A stretch of DNA of 64,000 nucleotides from Thermopolyspora sp040678635 (GTDB taxonomy: Bacteria > Actinomycetota > Actinomycetes > Streptosporangiales > Streptosporangiaceae), in contig NZ_JBFATZ010000011.1 in NCBI RefSeq assembly GCF_040678635.1, forward strand, positions 206,703 to 270,702, in the 5' to 3' direction. Below are positions 15,871 to 24,700 of this stretch, in pieces. Position numbers and translations under genes: made by a program. Numbering within the stretch: the stretch's first letter is position 1; the number at the start of each line of letters is the position of its first letter. The notes below the pieces were generated by a model. That model had not been told where the DNA came from. It saw only the letters and a list, made by a program, of their open reading frames with translations, and searched no databases.

Positions 15871-16191
15871 TCAGCACTCGATGAACGTGCTCTTCCAGCC
15901 GAAGGGCGTCGACTGCTCGGTGTACCGGCTGGAGCTCAGTACGTAGTGCGCCACGCCCTCGGCGTTGGGCTGGTTGTACATCCGGGCGCTCTGGCCCGTG
16001 GGGTACCACTTGTAGGACCCGTTGTACCCGGCGGGGATGTTGCTGACCCCGCACCTGGTGATCGCCTTCGAGTGGCCGGAGAAGCCGGGGCCTTCGTAGA
16101 CCACCAGGGTCGAGGCGTGTGCGGCGACGGCGGTCAGGACGATGATGCCGGCCGCGAGGGCCGGGACCAGCGTCAGGGACTTCTTGCGCAA
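15871..16191 (-). CDS. Secreted beta/gamma-crystallin-like protein
   Basis: 106 residues. A Sec signal peptide (MRKKSLTLVPALAAGIIVL, cleavage near AHA-S) precedes about 80 residues that read as a beta/gamma-crystallin motif: VVYEGPGFSGHSKAI, CGVSNIPAGYNGSYKWYP and SARMYN. Two cysteines could form a disulfide. Streptomyces relatives are extracellular metalloproteinase inhibitors or calcium-binding crystallin-like proteins. Calcium binding is uncertain because the N/D-N/D-X-X-S/T-S motif is not clear. It stands alone between a terminator and a GNAT gene. Confidence 0.8.
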   Translation of the reverse strand: MRKKSLTLVPALAAGIIVLTAVAAHASTLVVYEGPGFSGHSKAITRCGVSNIPAGYNGSYKWYPTGQSARMYNQPNAEGVAHYVLSSSRYTEQSTPFGWKSTFIEC

Positions 16192-16216
16192 GATGCCTCC
16201 AGGGTTGGATGTCCTG

Positions 16217-16252
16217 CTCCTGGCGGCATTGCCTGTGGCTTGTTGCCAGGAG
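16217..16252. promoter_or_regulatory. Inverted repeat upstream of the crystallin-like gene
   Basis: CTCCTGGC (16217-16224) and GCCAGGAG (16245-16252) flank 20 bases, starting 26 bases upstream of the start codon. It may be an operator or a leader stem. Sequence only. Confidence 0.35.
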
Positions 16253-16466
16253 TGATTCCATCACTGTCACTTTAGGCGATCAAACGAATGCGATCCGCGA
16301 CTTTGCCATTGGCTGGGAGATTGATTGCCTGCCGTATTCGGTCAAGAGCGTCACGGTGAACCGCTTGCGGGCCGCCCTCGCCGCCGTACGCCGCGGTGCG
16401 GACGGCCCCAAGCGGCTCCAAGCGGCCCCAAACGTCCGCGCGGAGATCGAGGGGCGGCCCGGCCGG

Positions 16467-17045
16467 TCAGGCTTCGGCGGCCCGGTGGGCGAGCCACTCC
16501 TCGCGGGTGATCGCGTACTCGACCTCGCCGTGATCGCTGCCCGGCAGCGGCTCCTCCCACTCGGGGTAGAACGTGCGTACGTGGCGCATGCCGATCGAGG
16601 CCATCGTCGCGCGGGAGCCCGTGTTGACCGCCATCGTCTCGGCGAAGACGCGATGCAGGCCGAGGTCCTCGAACGCGTGCCGGAGCAGCTCGCGGGCCCC
16701 CTCGCTGGCCAGGCCCTGGCGCCAGTGGCTGCGCATCAACCGGTACCCGAGCTCGGCCTGGCCCGAGACCGGCCCCTGGTCGGCGCGCTCCGGCGGCTTC
16801 AGGATCCACCAGCCGACGAAGCGCCCATCGACGAACCCCGTCCAGTAGCCGAGCCCGGGAACGATGTTCGCCGCCGCGAGCCGCTTGCGGTGGATGCTCT
16901 CCACCTCGTCTCGCGTGCGGGGGCGGCCGTTGCCGAGGTAGCGCATGACCGCCGGGTCGGCGTCGAGTTCTATCTCGTACTCCAGATGGTCGTCGGAGAG
17001 CGGAACAAGGTGGATCCGATGGGTACGCAGCGTCGCCTGAGCCAT
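16467..17045 (-). CDS. GNAT N-acetyltransferase (RimJ/RimL type)
   Basis: 192 residues from ATG 17045, chosen because the N-terminus then reads TLRTHRIHLVPLSDDHLEYE as in RimJ/RimL relatives. The acetyl-CoA loop is seen as HWRQGLASEGARELLRHAF, and the late motif VFAETMAVNTGSRATMASIG is the usual beta-alpha ending. It probably acetylates a small amine or a protein N-terminus. It follows the sugar permease with only 38 bases between, so it may be co-transcribed, but functional linkage is unproven. Confidence 0.88.
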   Translation of the reverse strand: MAQATLRTHRIHLVPLSDDHLEYEIELDADPAVMRYLGNGRPRTRDEVESIHRKRLAAANIVPGLGYWTGFVDGRFVGWWILKPPERADQGPVSGQAELGYRLMRSHWRQGLASEGARELLRHAFEDLGLHRVFAETMAVNTGSRATMASIGMRHVRTFYPEWEEPLPGSDHGEVEYAITREEWLAHRAAEA

Positions 17046-17083
17046 GACCCCAATCTTGACGGGAAACGCGAGGGAATGTGCGA

Positions 17084-17983
17084 TCACCCCCTCTCCGAAC
17101 CTGCTGTGAGTCCCTCGGTGACCAGGCGTTCACAGGCGAAGAACGCCAGGACGACGGGGAACGTCAGGACGACAGAGCCGGCCATGAGCACGGTCGTCGG
17201 CACCTCGACGGCCCCGGCGAGCTGGGAGAGGCCGAGGGAGACCGTCCACCGGTCGCGGTCCTCGACCAGGAACAGCAGCGCGAACAGGAACTCGTTCCAG
17301 GCGATCATGAAGACGTAGAGGCCGGTCGCGGTCAGCGCCGGGAGCGACAGCGGCAGCGTCACCCGCCACAGGGTGGCGAGGGTGCCGCAGCCGTCGAGCG
17401 CGGCGGCCTCCTCGACGCCGCGCGGGACCGTCTCGAAGTAGTTGCGCAGCATGTACACGCATACCGGGAGGGTCTGGGCGATGTAGACGAGTGCGAGCCC
17501 GGCCAGCGAGGCGCGCAGGCCGATCAGGCTGAAGAACACGAACAGCGGGATCGCCACCACGATCGGCGGGAACAGGTACGTGGCCAGGAACAGGAAGTGC
17601 ACCTGGCGGCGGCCGAAGAAGCGCAGGCGGGCCACCGCGTACGCGCCCGGGATGGCGACCAGCAGCGTGAGCGCGACCGTCGCGGCCGAGACGGCGACGC
17701 TGTTGCGGATGAACGCGCCGAAGCCCTGGCCGCCCGCGTCGGCCGGGGTGAGCACCTCCCGGTAGGTGTCGAGCGTGATCTCGGGCGGCGGGGCGAGCGC
17801 CGAGGCCGGGTCGAGGATGAGGGATTGGATGTCCCACAGCGATAGGACGATCATGTAGTAGAAGGGGAAGGCGGTGGCCAGCAGCAGCGCGGCGACGACG
17901 GCCGGGCGCAGCACCCGCAGGGCCGCCCGCTCGATCCGGTCGCGGCCGAGGGGCCCGCGGGCCGTACTCACTCGGATACTCAC
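17084..17983 (-). CDS. Sugar ABC transporter permease (MalG type)
   Basis: 299 residues from a GTG that overlaps the upstream permease stop by four bases (GTGA); a second GTG at 17971 is possible. Six hydrophobic segments, with the EAA loop VPRGVEEAAALDGCGTLATLW and AWNEFLFALLFLV near the end. It pairs with the 17980-18939 permease to form the channel of a CUT1-family carbohydrate importer. The ATPase is not encoded here and would be a shared MsiK-like protein. Confidence 0.92.
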   Translation of the reverse strand: MSIRVSTARGPLGRDRIERAALRVLRPAVVAALLLATAFPFYYMIVLSLWDIQSLILDPASALAPPPEITLDTYREVLTPADAGGQGFGAFIRNSVAVSAATVALTLLVAIPGAYAVARLRFFGRRQVHFLFLATYLFPPIVVAIPLFVFFSLIGLRASLAGLALVYIAQTLPVCVYMLRNYFETVPRGVEEAAALDGCGTLATLWRVTLPLSLPALTATGLYVFMIAWNEFLFALLFLVEDRDRWTVSLGLSQLAGAVEVPTTVLMAGSVVLTFPVVLAFFACERLVTEGLTAGSERG

Positions 17984-18939
17984 TCGGAGGTCCGTTCGGC
18001 GGCGGCGAAGAAGCGCAGGTGGACGCCGAGGAACACGACGAGGACGAGCGCGAGCACCATGGCCTGCGCGGCGGCGGCGCCGATGTCGTCGCGGGCGGTG
18101 AGCAGGGTGAACACGCGCACGCTCACCACCTCCGTGCCCGCGCCGCCGCCGGTGAGCAGGTAGACGTCGTCGAACTTGTTGAACGTGAACACGAACCGCA
18201 GCACCGACAGCAGGGCCACGACCCGCCAGAGCTGCGGCATGATCACGTGCCGGAGGCGTTGGGTGGGCGTGGCGCCGTCGACGAGGGCCGCCTCGTCGAG
18301 TTCCTTCGGTACGGCCTGCAGGCGGGCGAGGATGAACAGGAACGCGAACGGGAAGTACCGCCACGCCTCGAACGCGATCACGGTGAGCAGGGCCACGGGG
18401 ACGGTGATCCCGAGGAACTCGCCCTTGGCCTGGGTGAGGAAGGCGATCGGGCGGTCCCAGCCGAGGTGGCGGACGCCGAGCTCGTTGACGATGCCGTACT
18501 GGGGGCTGAGCATCACCTCCCACACGTACGTGGCCGCGACGACCGGCGCGACGTACGGGAGCAGGACTGCGGCGCGGATCAGGCCGCGGCCCCGGAAGCG
18601 GTCCCGAAGCGCCAGCGCCGCCACCAGGCCGCCCGCGATGGACAGGAACGTTCCGGCGACCGTGTAGATCAGGGTGACGGCCAGGCCGTTCCAGAAGCCG
18701 GGCTCGGTGAGGACGTAGGCGAAGTTGTCCAGGGTGTAGCGGCCGAACAGGCCGGTGTAGCGGATGTTGATCAGGCGGGCGCGCTGGAACGCCAGCATCA
18801 GCGCCCACAGCAGCGGCAGCACGACCGCCACGAGCGTGATCACCAAGGTGGGGGAGAGGAGCGCCAGCGCCGTCCGGGCCTCCCGGCCGCGCAGCGTCGG
18901 GACGTGGGCCTTCGCTGACGCGCCCGATGCCGTCCTCAT
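17980..18939 (-). CDS. Sugar ABC transporter permease (MalF type)
   Basis: 319 residues from ATG 18939; an in-frame GTG at 18957 is an alternative. Transmembrane segments start at ALALLSPTLVITLVAVVLPL. The EAA motif is VPKELDEAALVDGATPTQRL. It is the first permease of the operon: binding protein (19029-20411), this gene, MalG-type permease. The substrate is a carbohydrate, not further defined. Confidence 0.92.
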   Translation of the reverse strand: MRTASGASAKAHVPTLRGREARTALALLSPTLVITLVAVVLPLLWALMLAFQRARLINIRYTGLFGRYTLDNFAYVLTEPGFWNGLAVTLIYTVAGTFLSIAGGLVAALALRDRFRGRGLIRAAVLLPYVAPVVAATYVWEVMLSPQYGIVNELGVRHLGWDRPIAFLTQAKGEFLGITVPVALLTVIAFEAWRYFPFAFLFILARLQAVPKELDEAALVDGATPTQRLRHVIMPQLWRVVALLSVLRFVFTFNKFDDVYLLTGGGAGTEVVSVRVFTLLTARDDIGAAAAQAMVLALVLVVFLGVHLRFFAAAERTSE

Positions 18940-19028
18940 CTTTCCGCTTGCCCGCACGTCCCGCTTGTCCTCACGCCCTGATCGGCTTCATGTCCTGTTT
19001 GTCGTCACGCCCCGACCGGAGCGCCCGT

Positions 19029-20411
19029 TCACTCCCGCAGGCCGCGTTTAATGGCCGCCATGTCACGTTTGGCCTGGTCGGCGGCCTGCCGGGCGGTGAG
19101 GGAGCCCTCGACCATCCCGCTCAGCGCCTTGGGGATCGGCAGTTCGCCCGCCGCCGCGCCCACGAGCCTGCCCTGCCCCTGCGGAATGCCCCACCGGTCG
19201 AAGGCATCGGTGCTCGCGCGCAGCCCCTCCAGCAGCGACCTGGGGTAGACGTCCACGAGCGGCTTCTTCCGGTCCACGCCCGCCGGGAGGCGGTACCACG
19301 CTCGGACGAATTTCCGCGGCTGGCGTACCGTGCCGGTGCGGACGGGGATCTTGCCCTCGGGGGCGAGGCCGAGCCAGCGCTCGTACCCGGTGTCCATCAT
19401 GTACGTGACGAATCGCCGCGCCGCGTCCCGGTTCGCCTCCCGGGTGATCGCCCAGGAGACGATCTCGCCGTACCGGGCGGGGCGGATGGCGTCGGGGCCG
19501 CGCAATGCGGTCACCACGCCGGTGTGCCGGGCCAGCCACTCCGGGTTTGCCCGGCACTCGGGGCAGCTCGGCAGCGCGTCCGTACGCAGGCCGGCCAGCT
19601 CGTCGAGGATGAACGACGACCAGATCGCCATCGCCGCCCTGCCGGAGAAGTACGTGGCCCGGACCGAGTCGATGTCCTGTTTGCCCGGCACGGAGTACTT
19701 GTTCGCGAGGTCGGCGTAGAACGCGAAGGCGCGCTCGCACTCCGGGCTGTCGATGGTCAGGGCACCGCCCCGGCCGACCAGCTCGCAGCCGTTGGCCAGC
19801 GCCACGTACTCGAAGCTCTGCGCGGTGAACGCGTCCCTGGGGGCCACGGCGAGCGCGATGCCCGCGACGCCGCCGCCGTTGAGCCGCCGCGCCGCCGCGC
19901 GCAGCCGTTCGTAGGTGTCGGGCGGGCCGAGCCCGGCCTTGCCGAACAGGTCCTTGCGGTAAAGGAGGATCTGGGCCCAGGCGTCGCTGGGCACGGCGAG
20001 CAGCCTGCCGCCCTCCGAGCCGAGTTCCAGCGCCCGCCGGGAGAACGTCCCCCGGCCCAGGGCGTCGGCCACCTTGCCGGGGGTTTCGGTGTCGAGCAGC
20101 TCGTTGGCCTCCAGCTCGCGCACCGACGTGAGCGGCAGGGCCCCGATCACGTCCGGGAGCCGCCCGGCCGCCGCCGCCGACCGCACCACCTGGCTGAACT
20201 GGTCCTCGGCGATCCCGACGAGGTGCACCTTGATCCCCGTACGCCGGGCGAAGTCCGCGGCGAGCCTTTCCTGCACGCCCATCCGGTCGGGAAGGCTCTC
20301 CAAGGTCCACACGGTGATGGCGTTACGGTCCCCGGCGTCCTCGCCGCCGCATCCGCCCGCCATGGCCGCAAGGAGGAGCACGGCGACCGCGGCGATCAGT
20401 CTTCTCGGCAT
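19029..20411 (-). CDS. Sugar ABC transporter substrate-binding lipoprotein
   Basis: 460 residues from ATG 20411, chosen because the signal peptide RRLIAAVAVLLLAAMAGGCG with its lipobox cysteine then starts at once; GGAGGTG lies upstream. The mature protein begins ITVWTLESLPDRMGVQERLA and has the family-1 features FYADLANKYSVPGKQD and GRAAMAIWSS. It captures an oligosaccharide at the membrane surface for the two permeases downstream. Four cysteines near CPECRAN and GCELVG could form structural disulfides. Confidence 0.9.
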   Translation of the reverse strand: MPRRLIAAVAVLLLAAMAGGCGGEDAGDRNAITVWTLESLPDRMGVQERLAADFARRTGIKVHLVGIAEDQFSQVVRSAAAAGRLPDVIGALPLTSVRELEANELLDTETPGKVADALGRGTFSRRALELGSEGGRLLAVPSDAWAQILLYRKDLFGKAGLGPPDTYERLRAAARRLNGGGVAGIALAVAPRDAFTAQSFEYVALANGCELVGRGGALTIDSPECERAFAFYADLANKYSVPGKQDIDSVRATYFSGRAAMAIWSSFILDELAGLRTDALPSCPECRANPEWLARHTGVVTALRGPDAIRPARYGEIVSWAITREANRDAARRFVTYMMDTGYERWLGLAPEGKIPVRTGTVRQPRKFVRAWYRLPAGVDRKKPLVDVYPRSLLEGLRASTDAFDRWGIPQGQGRLVGAAAGELPIPKALSGMVEGSLTARQAADQAKRDMAAIKRGLRE

Positions 20412-20528
20412 TCGCTTCCCCGCACCTCCCTTCCGACCAGCGGTTTTGTGCCCCATGTACGCCCGGCGTACCACCGGCGCGGACGATCGCGCCGTGGCGG
20501 GCGGGTGGCGCCGCAAGCCGCTGTCGGC

Positions 20529-22094
20529 TCAGGAGAGGTCGCCGGAGGCGGGCGATTCGATGGCCGGGAAGGGGAGGAAGGGCTCGGCCTGGTGGGAGAC
20601 GCCCGAGGCGGCGACGTTCCAGGCCGGGCGGGGGTCGGGGACCTCGCGGAGCTGGGCGCGGGAGAAGCGCAGGGTCGGCGTGCCGGGGACGCCGCCCGCC
20701 ACGGTGATCGCGACCGAGCAGGAGACGGCCACGTCCCCGGGCTGCCTGCGCACCGGGTGCGTGGCGGGCCAGCCGGACCAGGCGGCGGCCGGGAGGAACT
20801 CGCCGGGGCCGGTCTCCAGCGCGCCCGCCAGCAGGGTCCAGTTCTGGCCGCCCGCCGACAGGAGCAGGCGCGGGTTGTACGAGAGCCAGCCGGGGTGGGC
20901 CGAGACCTCCTGGTGGAGGTGAAAGCGCAGCCACGCCGCGTCGCCGAGGTCGGTGAGCGGCAGCAGGGCGGGGTCGGTGCGCAGGATGAACGTGGTGTCG
21001 TGGTGGCCCGGCGTGATCTGGAGGACCTGTTTCGCGACGCCGTCCTCGGTCGTGGTGGAGGCCCGCATGCGGGCGTCGCCGCTCTTGCGGGCGATCGCCC
21101 AGCCCGACGCGCAGTGCCCCTCGACGCCCCAGCCGATCAGGCCCGAGGTGCCGGTGAAGGCGCCGTTCGGCAGCAGGTTTCCGGGGGCGAGGGGGTCGGT
21201 TCCGTAGACGTTGTCGTCGGCGATGAGCGTGCGCAGGATCGGCAGCAGGGCCCGCGCCTCCGCCCAGGCGGCCGGGGTGCCGGGGTGGACGCCGTCCACG
21301 GGGGTGAGGTCCGGCAGCCAGTCGCCGCCCGCTCCGGCCCGGGAATCCGGATCCTCCAGGTAGGCGTTGACGTCGGCCACGAGCACTCGGCCGGATGCCT
21401 GCGCGCGCAGCCAGTCGTTCACCTCGCGGCGGGCCGCGTACCGGGAGTCGCTCGCCTGGTCGGGCATCGCCCACGCGGCCCGGCCGAGCGCGCCGCGGGG
21501 CCGTACCGTGGTGACGATCGGGATCGCGCCCGTGGCGGTGATCGCCGCGATCTGGTGGCCCAGGTCGCGGCGGACGGCGGAGGCGGGGATGAAGGAGTTG
21601 AGGTCGTTGGTGCCGACCGACAGCAGCACCACCTCCGGGCGCATCGGCGCGACCTCCTGATCCCACCGCAGCAGCGTGCCCGGGTTCTCGGGGGACAGGT
21701 AGCCGAGGTGGTCGCCCGCGATGCCGTTGTTCGAGCCGCGCATGCACCGGCCCTGCCGCAGGTCCTCCGGATCGTGCCAGGTGTCGTCGTTGAACGCGGG
21801 GAACAGGGTCTTCACCCAGGTCATGGCCCCGCGGGCCCGGCGGCTCAGCCGCGCGGGCCCGCCGATCCTCGCGTACTCGGCGAACTGGGTGATCGAGTCG
21901 CCGAGACGCGCCACCTTGGGCCCCGTCAGGCCGCCCTCCGGGAAACGCGTCGCCGACGCCGCCGGTAGCCCGGCCGCTCCCGCCGCCACCCCCGCCGCCA
22001 ATGCGGAGCGGAGCAACGCGCGCCGGGAGATCCCGGCCGGGGGGACACGGTCGAGCACAGCAGGATCATCCCAGGACCGTCCCCTGCCGCGCAT
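20529..22094 (-). CDS. Secreted SGNH/GDSL hydrolase with a C-terminal beta domain
   Basis: 521 residues. A Tat-like signal (ISRRALLRSALAAGVAAGAA) is followed by the SGNH blocks: GDSITQF (Ser), RGSNNGIAGDH (Gly), VGTNDLNSF (Asn) and DGVHPG (Asp/His). The catalytic part ends near residue 290. The remaining ~230 residues look like a carbohydrate-binding-type beta sandwich (NLLPNGAFTGTSGLIGWG opening). It probably removes acyl groups from a polysaccharide outside the cell. It lies directly upstream of the sugar importer, so the two may act on the same glycan (inference). Confidence 0.88.
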   Translation of the reverse strand: MRGRGRSWDDPAVLDRVPPAGISRRALLRSALAAGVAAGAAGLPAASATRFPEGGLTGPKVARLGDSITQFAEYARIGGPARLSRRARGAMTWVKTLFPAFNDDTWHDPEDLRQGRCMRGSNNGIAGDHLGYLSPENPGTLLRWDQEVAPMRPEVVLLSVGTNDLNSFIPASAVRRDLGHQIAAITATGAIPIVTTVRPRGALGRAAWAMPDQASDSRYAARREVNDWLRAQASGRVLVADVNAYLEDPDSRAGAGGDWLPDLTPVDGVHPGTPAAWAEARALLPILRTLIADDNVYGTDPLAPGNLLPNGAFTGTSGLIGWGVEGHCASGWAIARKSGDARMRASTTTEDGVAKQVLQITPGHHDTTFILRTDPALLPLTDLGDAAWLRFHLHQEVSAHPGWLSYNPRLLLSAGGQNWTLLAGALETGPGEFLPAAAWSGWPATHPVRRQPGDVAVSCSVAITVAGGVPGTPTLRFSRAQLREVPDPRPAWNVAASGVSHQAEPFLPFPAIESPASGDLS

Positions 22095-22188
22095 TGACCG
22101 GACGGCACGAGTCGGTCACCGTCCGGTGACGGCCGCCAAACGCTCCGCGATCTTCGGAGGGTGCCGCGCGTCCGTGGCGCACCGCGCG

Positions 22189-23169
<981 letters not shown>

Positions 23170-23402
23170 TTCGCATTCCTCTCGATAGGGACCTGTGGCG
23201 ACCTTGGCAAGCCTATGCCCGGGGCGTAAAGCGATCATGGGATGGGCGGGGCCTACGGCCTGCCTGGCCCAGCAGGGGAAAATTCGGGTAAATGGTGCTT
23301 CGTCTCGTATGTCGATTCGAATGATCGGAGGCCGCCCGGGTAGCGGCTTCGCTGATCCGATCCGCCCACCAGGGGAGGTCGCCGATCACCGGGGAGGCAG
23401 AC

Positions 23403-24236
23403 GTGGGCATCGACATCCAGCAAGGTTTGCAGGACCTGTGGCGGACGCTTGTCCTGTTCGTCCCGAGGCTCGTCGTCTTCGTGATCATCCTGATCATCGG
23501 CTGGATCGTGGCCCGGGTGCTGCAGAAGGTGGTCGACACCATCCTCGAACGTGTCGGCTTCGACCGGATGGTCGAGCGCAGCGGCGTGGGCCGCATGCTG
23601 GCGCGCGGGCGGTACGACGCCAGCAGCCTGATCGCCCGGATCGTGTACTACCTGATCCTGCTGATCACACTGCAGGTCGCGTTCGGCGTCTTCGGCCCCA
23701 ACGCGATCTCCAACCTGCTCAACGCGGTCGTGGCCTGGCTTCCGCTCGCCATCGTCGCGATCATCATCCTGGTCATCGCCGGAGCGATCGCGGGCGCGGT
23801 CAAGGACGTCATCACCGGCGTGCTCGGCGGCACCCGCTACGGGCGCTGGCTCGGCATCGCCGCCGCCGTCTTCATCTGGGCGCTGGGCATCATCGCGGCC
23901 CTCAACCAGGTCGGCATCGCCACCGCCGTCACCACCCCCGTCCTGATCGCCGTGCTCGCCACCGTCGGCGCGATCCTCGCCATCGGCGTCGGCGGCGGTC
24001 TCGTCCGGCCCATGCAGCAGCGCTGGGAGCGCTGGCTCGGGGCCATGGAGGAGCAGGCGCCGCAGATGCGCGCCCAGGCCGAGGCGTACACGCGGGGGCG
24101 TCAGGACGCCGCCGAGCACACCCCCGCCGCCGCTCCAGGAGAGACGACCGGTACGACAACCGGTCCCTCGGGGACGGATACGGCGGGTGGCCCCGGCACG
24201 ACCAGGCGGCCAGGCGGTCCCCGTACCCGACCCTGA
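23403..24236 (+). CDS. CmpX-like conserved-TM-helix (small-conductance channel-type) protein
   Basis: 277 residues from GTG 23403 (GGGGAGG upstream). An amphipathic start (IDIQQGLQDLWRTL) precedes at least four hydrophobic segments, including VVFVIILIIGWIVARVLQKV and WLPLAIVAIIILVIAGAIAG, as in the 'conserved TM helix' family related to mechanosensitive channels. The Ser/Thr/Pro/Gly-rich cytoplasmic tail is disordered. A role in osmotic or membrane-tension response is inferred from the family. Its 3' end overlaps an opposite-strand gene. Confidence 0.85.
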   Translation: MGIDIQQGLQDLWRTLVLFVPRLVVFVIILIIGWIVARVLQKVVDTILERVGFDRMVERSGVGRMLARGRYDASSLIARIVYYLILLITLQVAFGVFGPNAISNLLNAVVAWLPLAIVAIIILVIAGAIAGAVKDVITGVLGGTRYGRWLGIAAAVFIWALGIIAALNQVGIATAVTTPVLIAVLATVGAILAIGVGGGLVRPMQQRWERWLGAMEEQAPQMRAQAEAYTRGRQDAAEHTPAAAPGETTGTTTGPSGTDTAGGPGTTRRPGGPRTRP

Positions 24237-24570
24237 CGGTCGGTGAATCGGTCGCCGGCCAGGCCGGGAGCTCGTCGTCGAGGTAGCCGAGCCTGCGGGC
24301 GAGCAGGACGATGGCCGTCAGGCGAAGGGTCGGGTAGTCCTGGACGCCGGTGAAGATCCAGCCGCGGTCGCGCAGCTCGTCGACGAAGCCGAGCAGATAG
24401 TCGCCGAGGGTCTCCTCGTCGAGGTCGATCGTCTCGCGCAGCGCCGCCATGTGCTGATCGACCGCGGCGAGTACGCCGGGGTCGGCGGACGGCAGGGCCA
24501 GTTGCCCCGGGCCCAGCATGTCCACGATCCGGCGCAGCGGGGCGGCCGGCCCTTCCTCCTGGTCAAACAC
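23929..24570 (-). CDS. Hypothetical protein whose frame runs antisense into the CmpX-like gene
   Basis: The first ~110 residues look real: a helical protein with LRRIVDMLGPGQLALPSADP, ETIDLDEETLGDYLLGFVD and TLRLTAIVLLARRLGYLDDE. After residue ~115 the frame continues as an Arg/Ser/Pro-rich tail encoded by the reverse strand of the CmpX-like gene, giving a 308-base tail-to-tail overlap. The natural stop has probably been lost, or lies where the reading frame once shifted. I do not recognise the family. Confidence 0.6.
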   Translation of the reverse strand: MFDQEEGPAAPLRRIVDMLGPGQLALPSADPGVLAAVDQHMAALRETIDLDEETLGDYLLGFVDELRDRGWIFTGVQDYPTLRLTAIVLLARRLGYLDDELPAWPATDSPTVRVGYGDRLAAWSCRGHPPYPSPRDRLSYRSSLLERRRGCARRRPDAPACTPRPGRASAAPAPPWPRASAPSAAAWAGRDRRRRRWRGSRRRWRARRSGRGW

Positions 24571-24700
24571 CGGTACACGATAACGAGGGAGACCGTCCTT
24601 GACCTCGGCGGGGGGAGGACCGACGGTGCGGTCCGGGGCGGTCTGGGCCGGTTTGGGGGCGCGGTTTGGGGGCGCGGTTGGGGGTGGTGCGCCGTCGGCG

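Noticed and set aside
18927..21968. 1013-codon open frame on the plus strand
   Set aside because: Antisense to the sugar-binding protein and the SGNH hydrolase; Arg/Gly/His-rich translation without domains.
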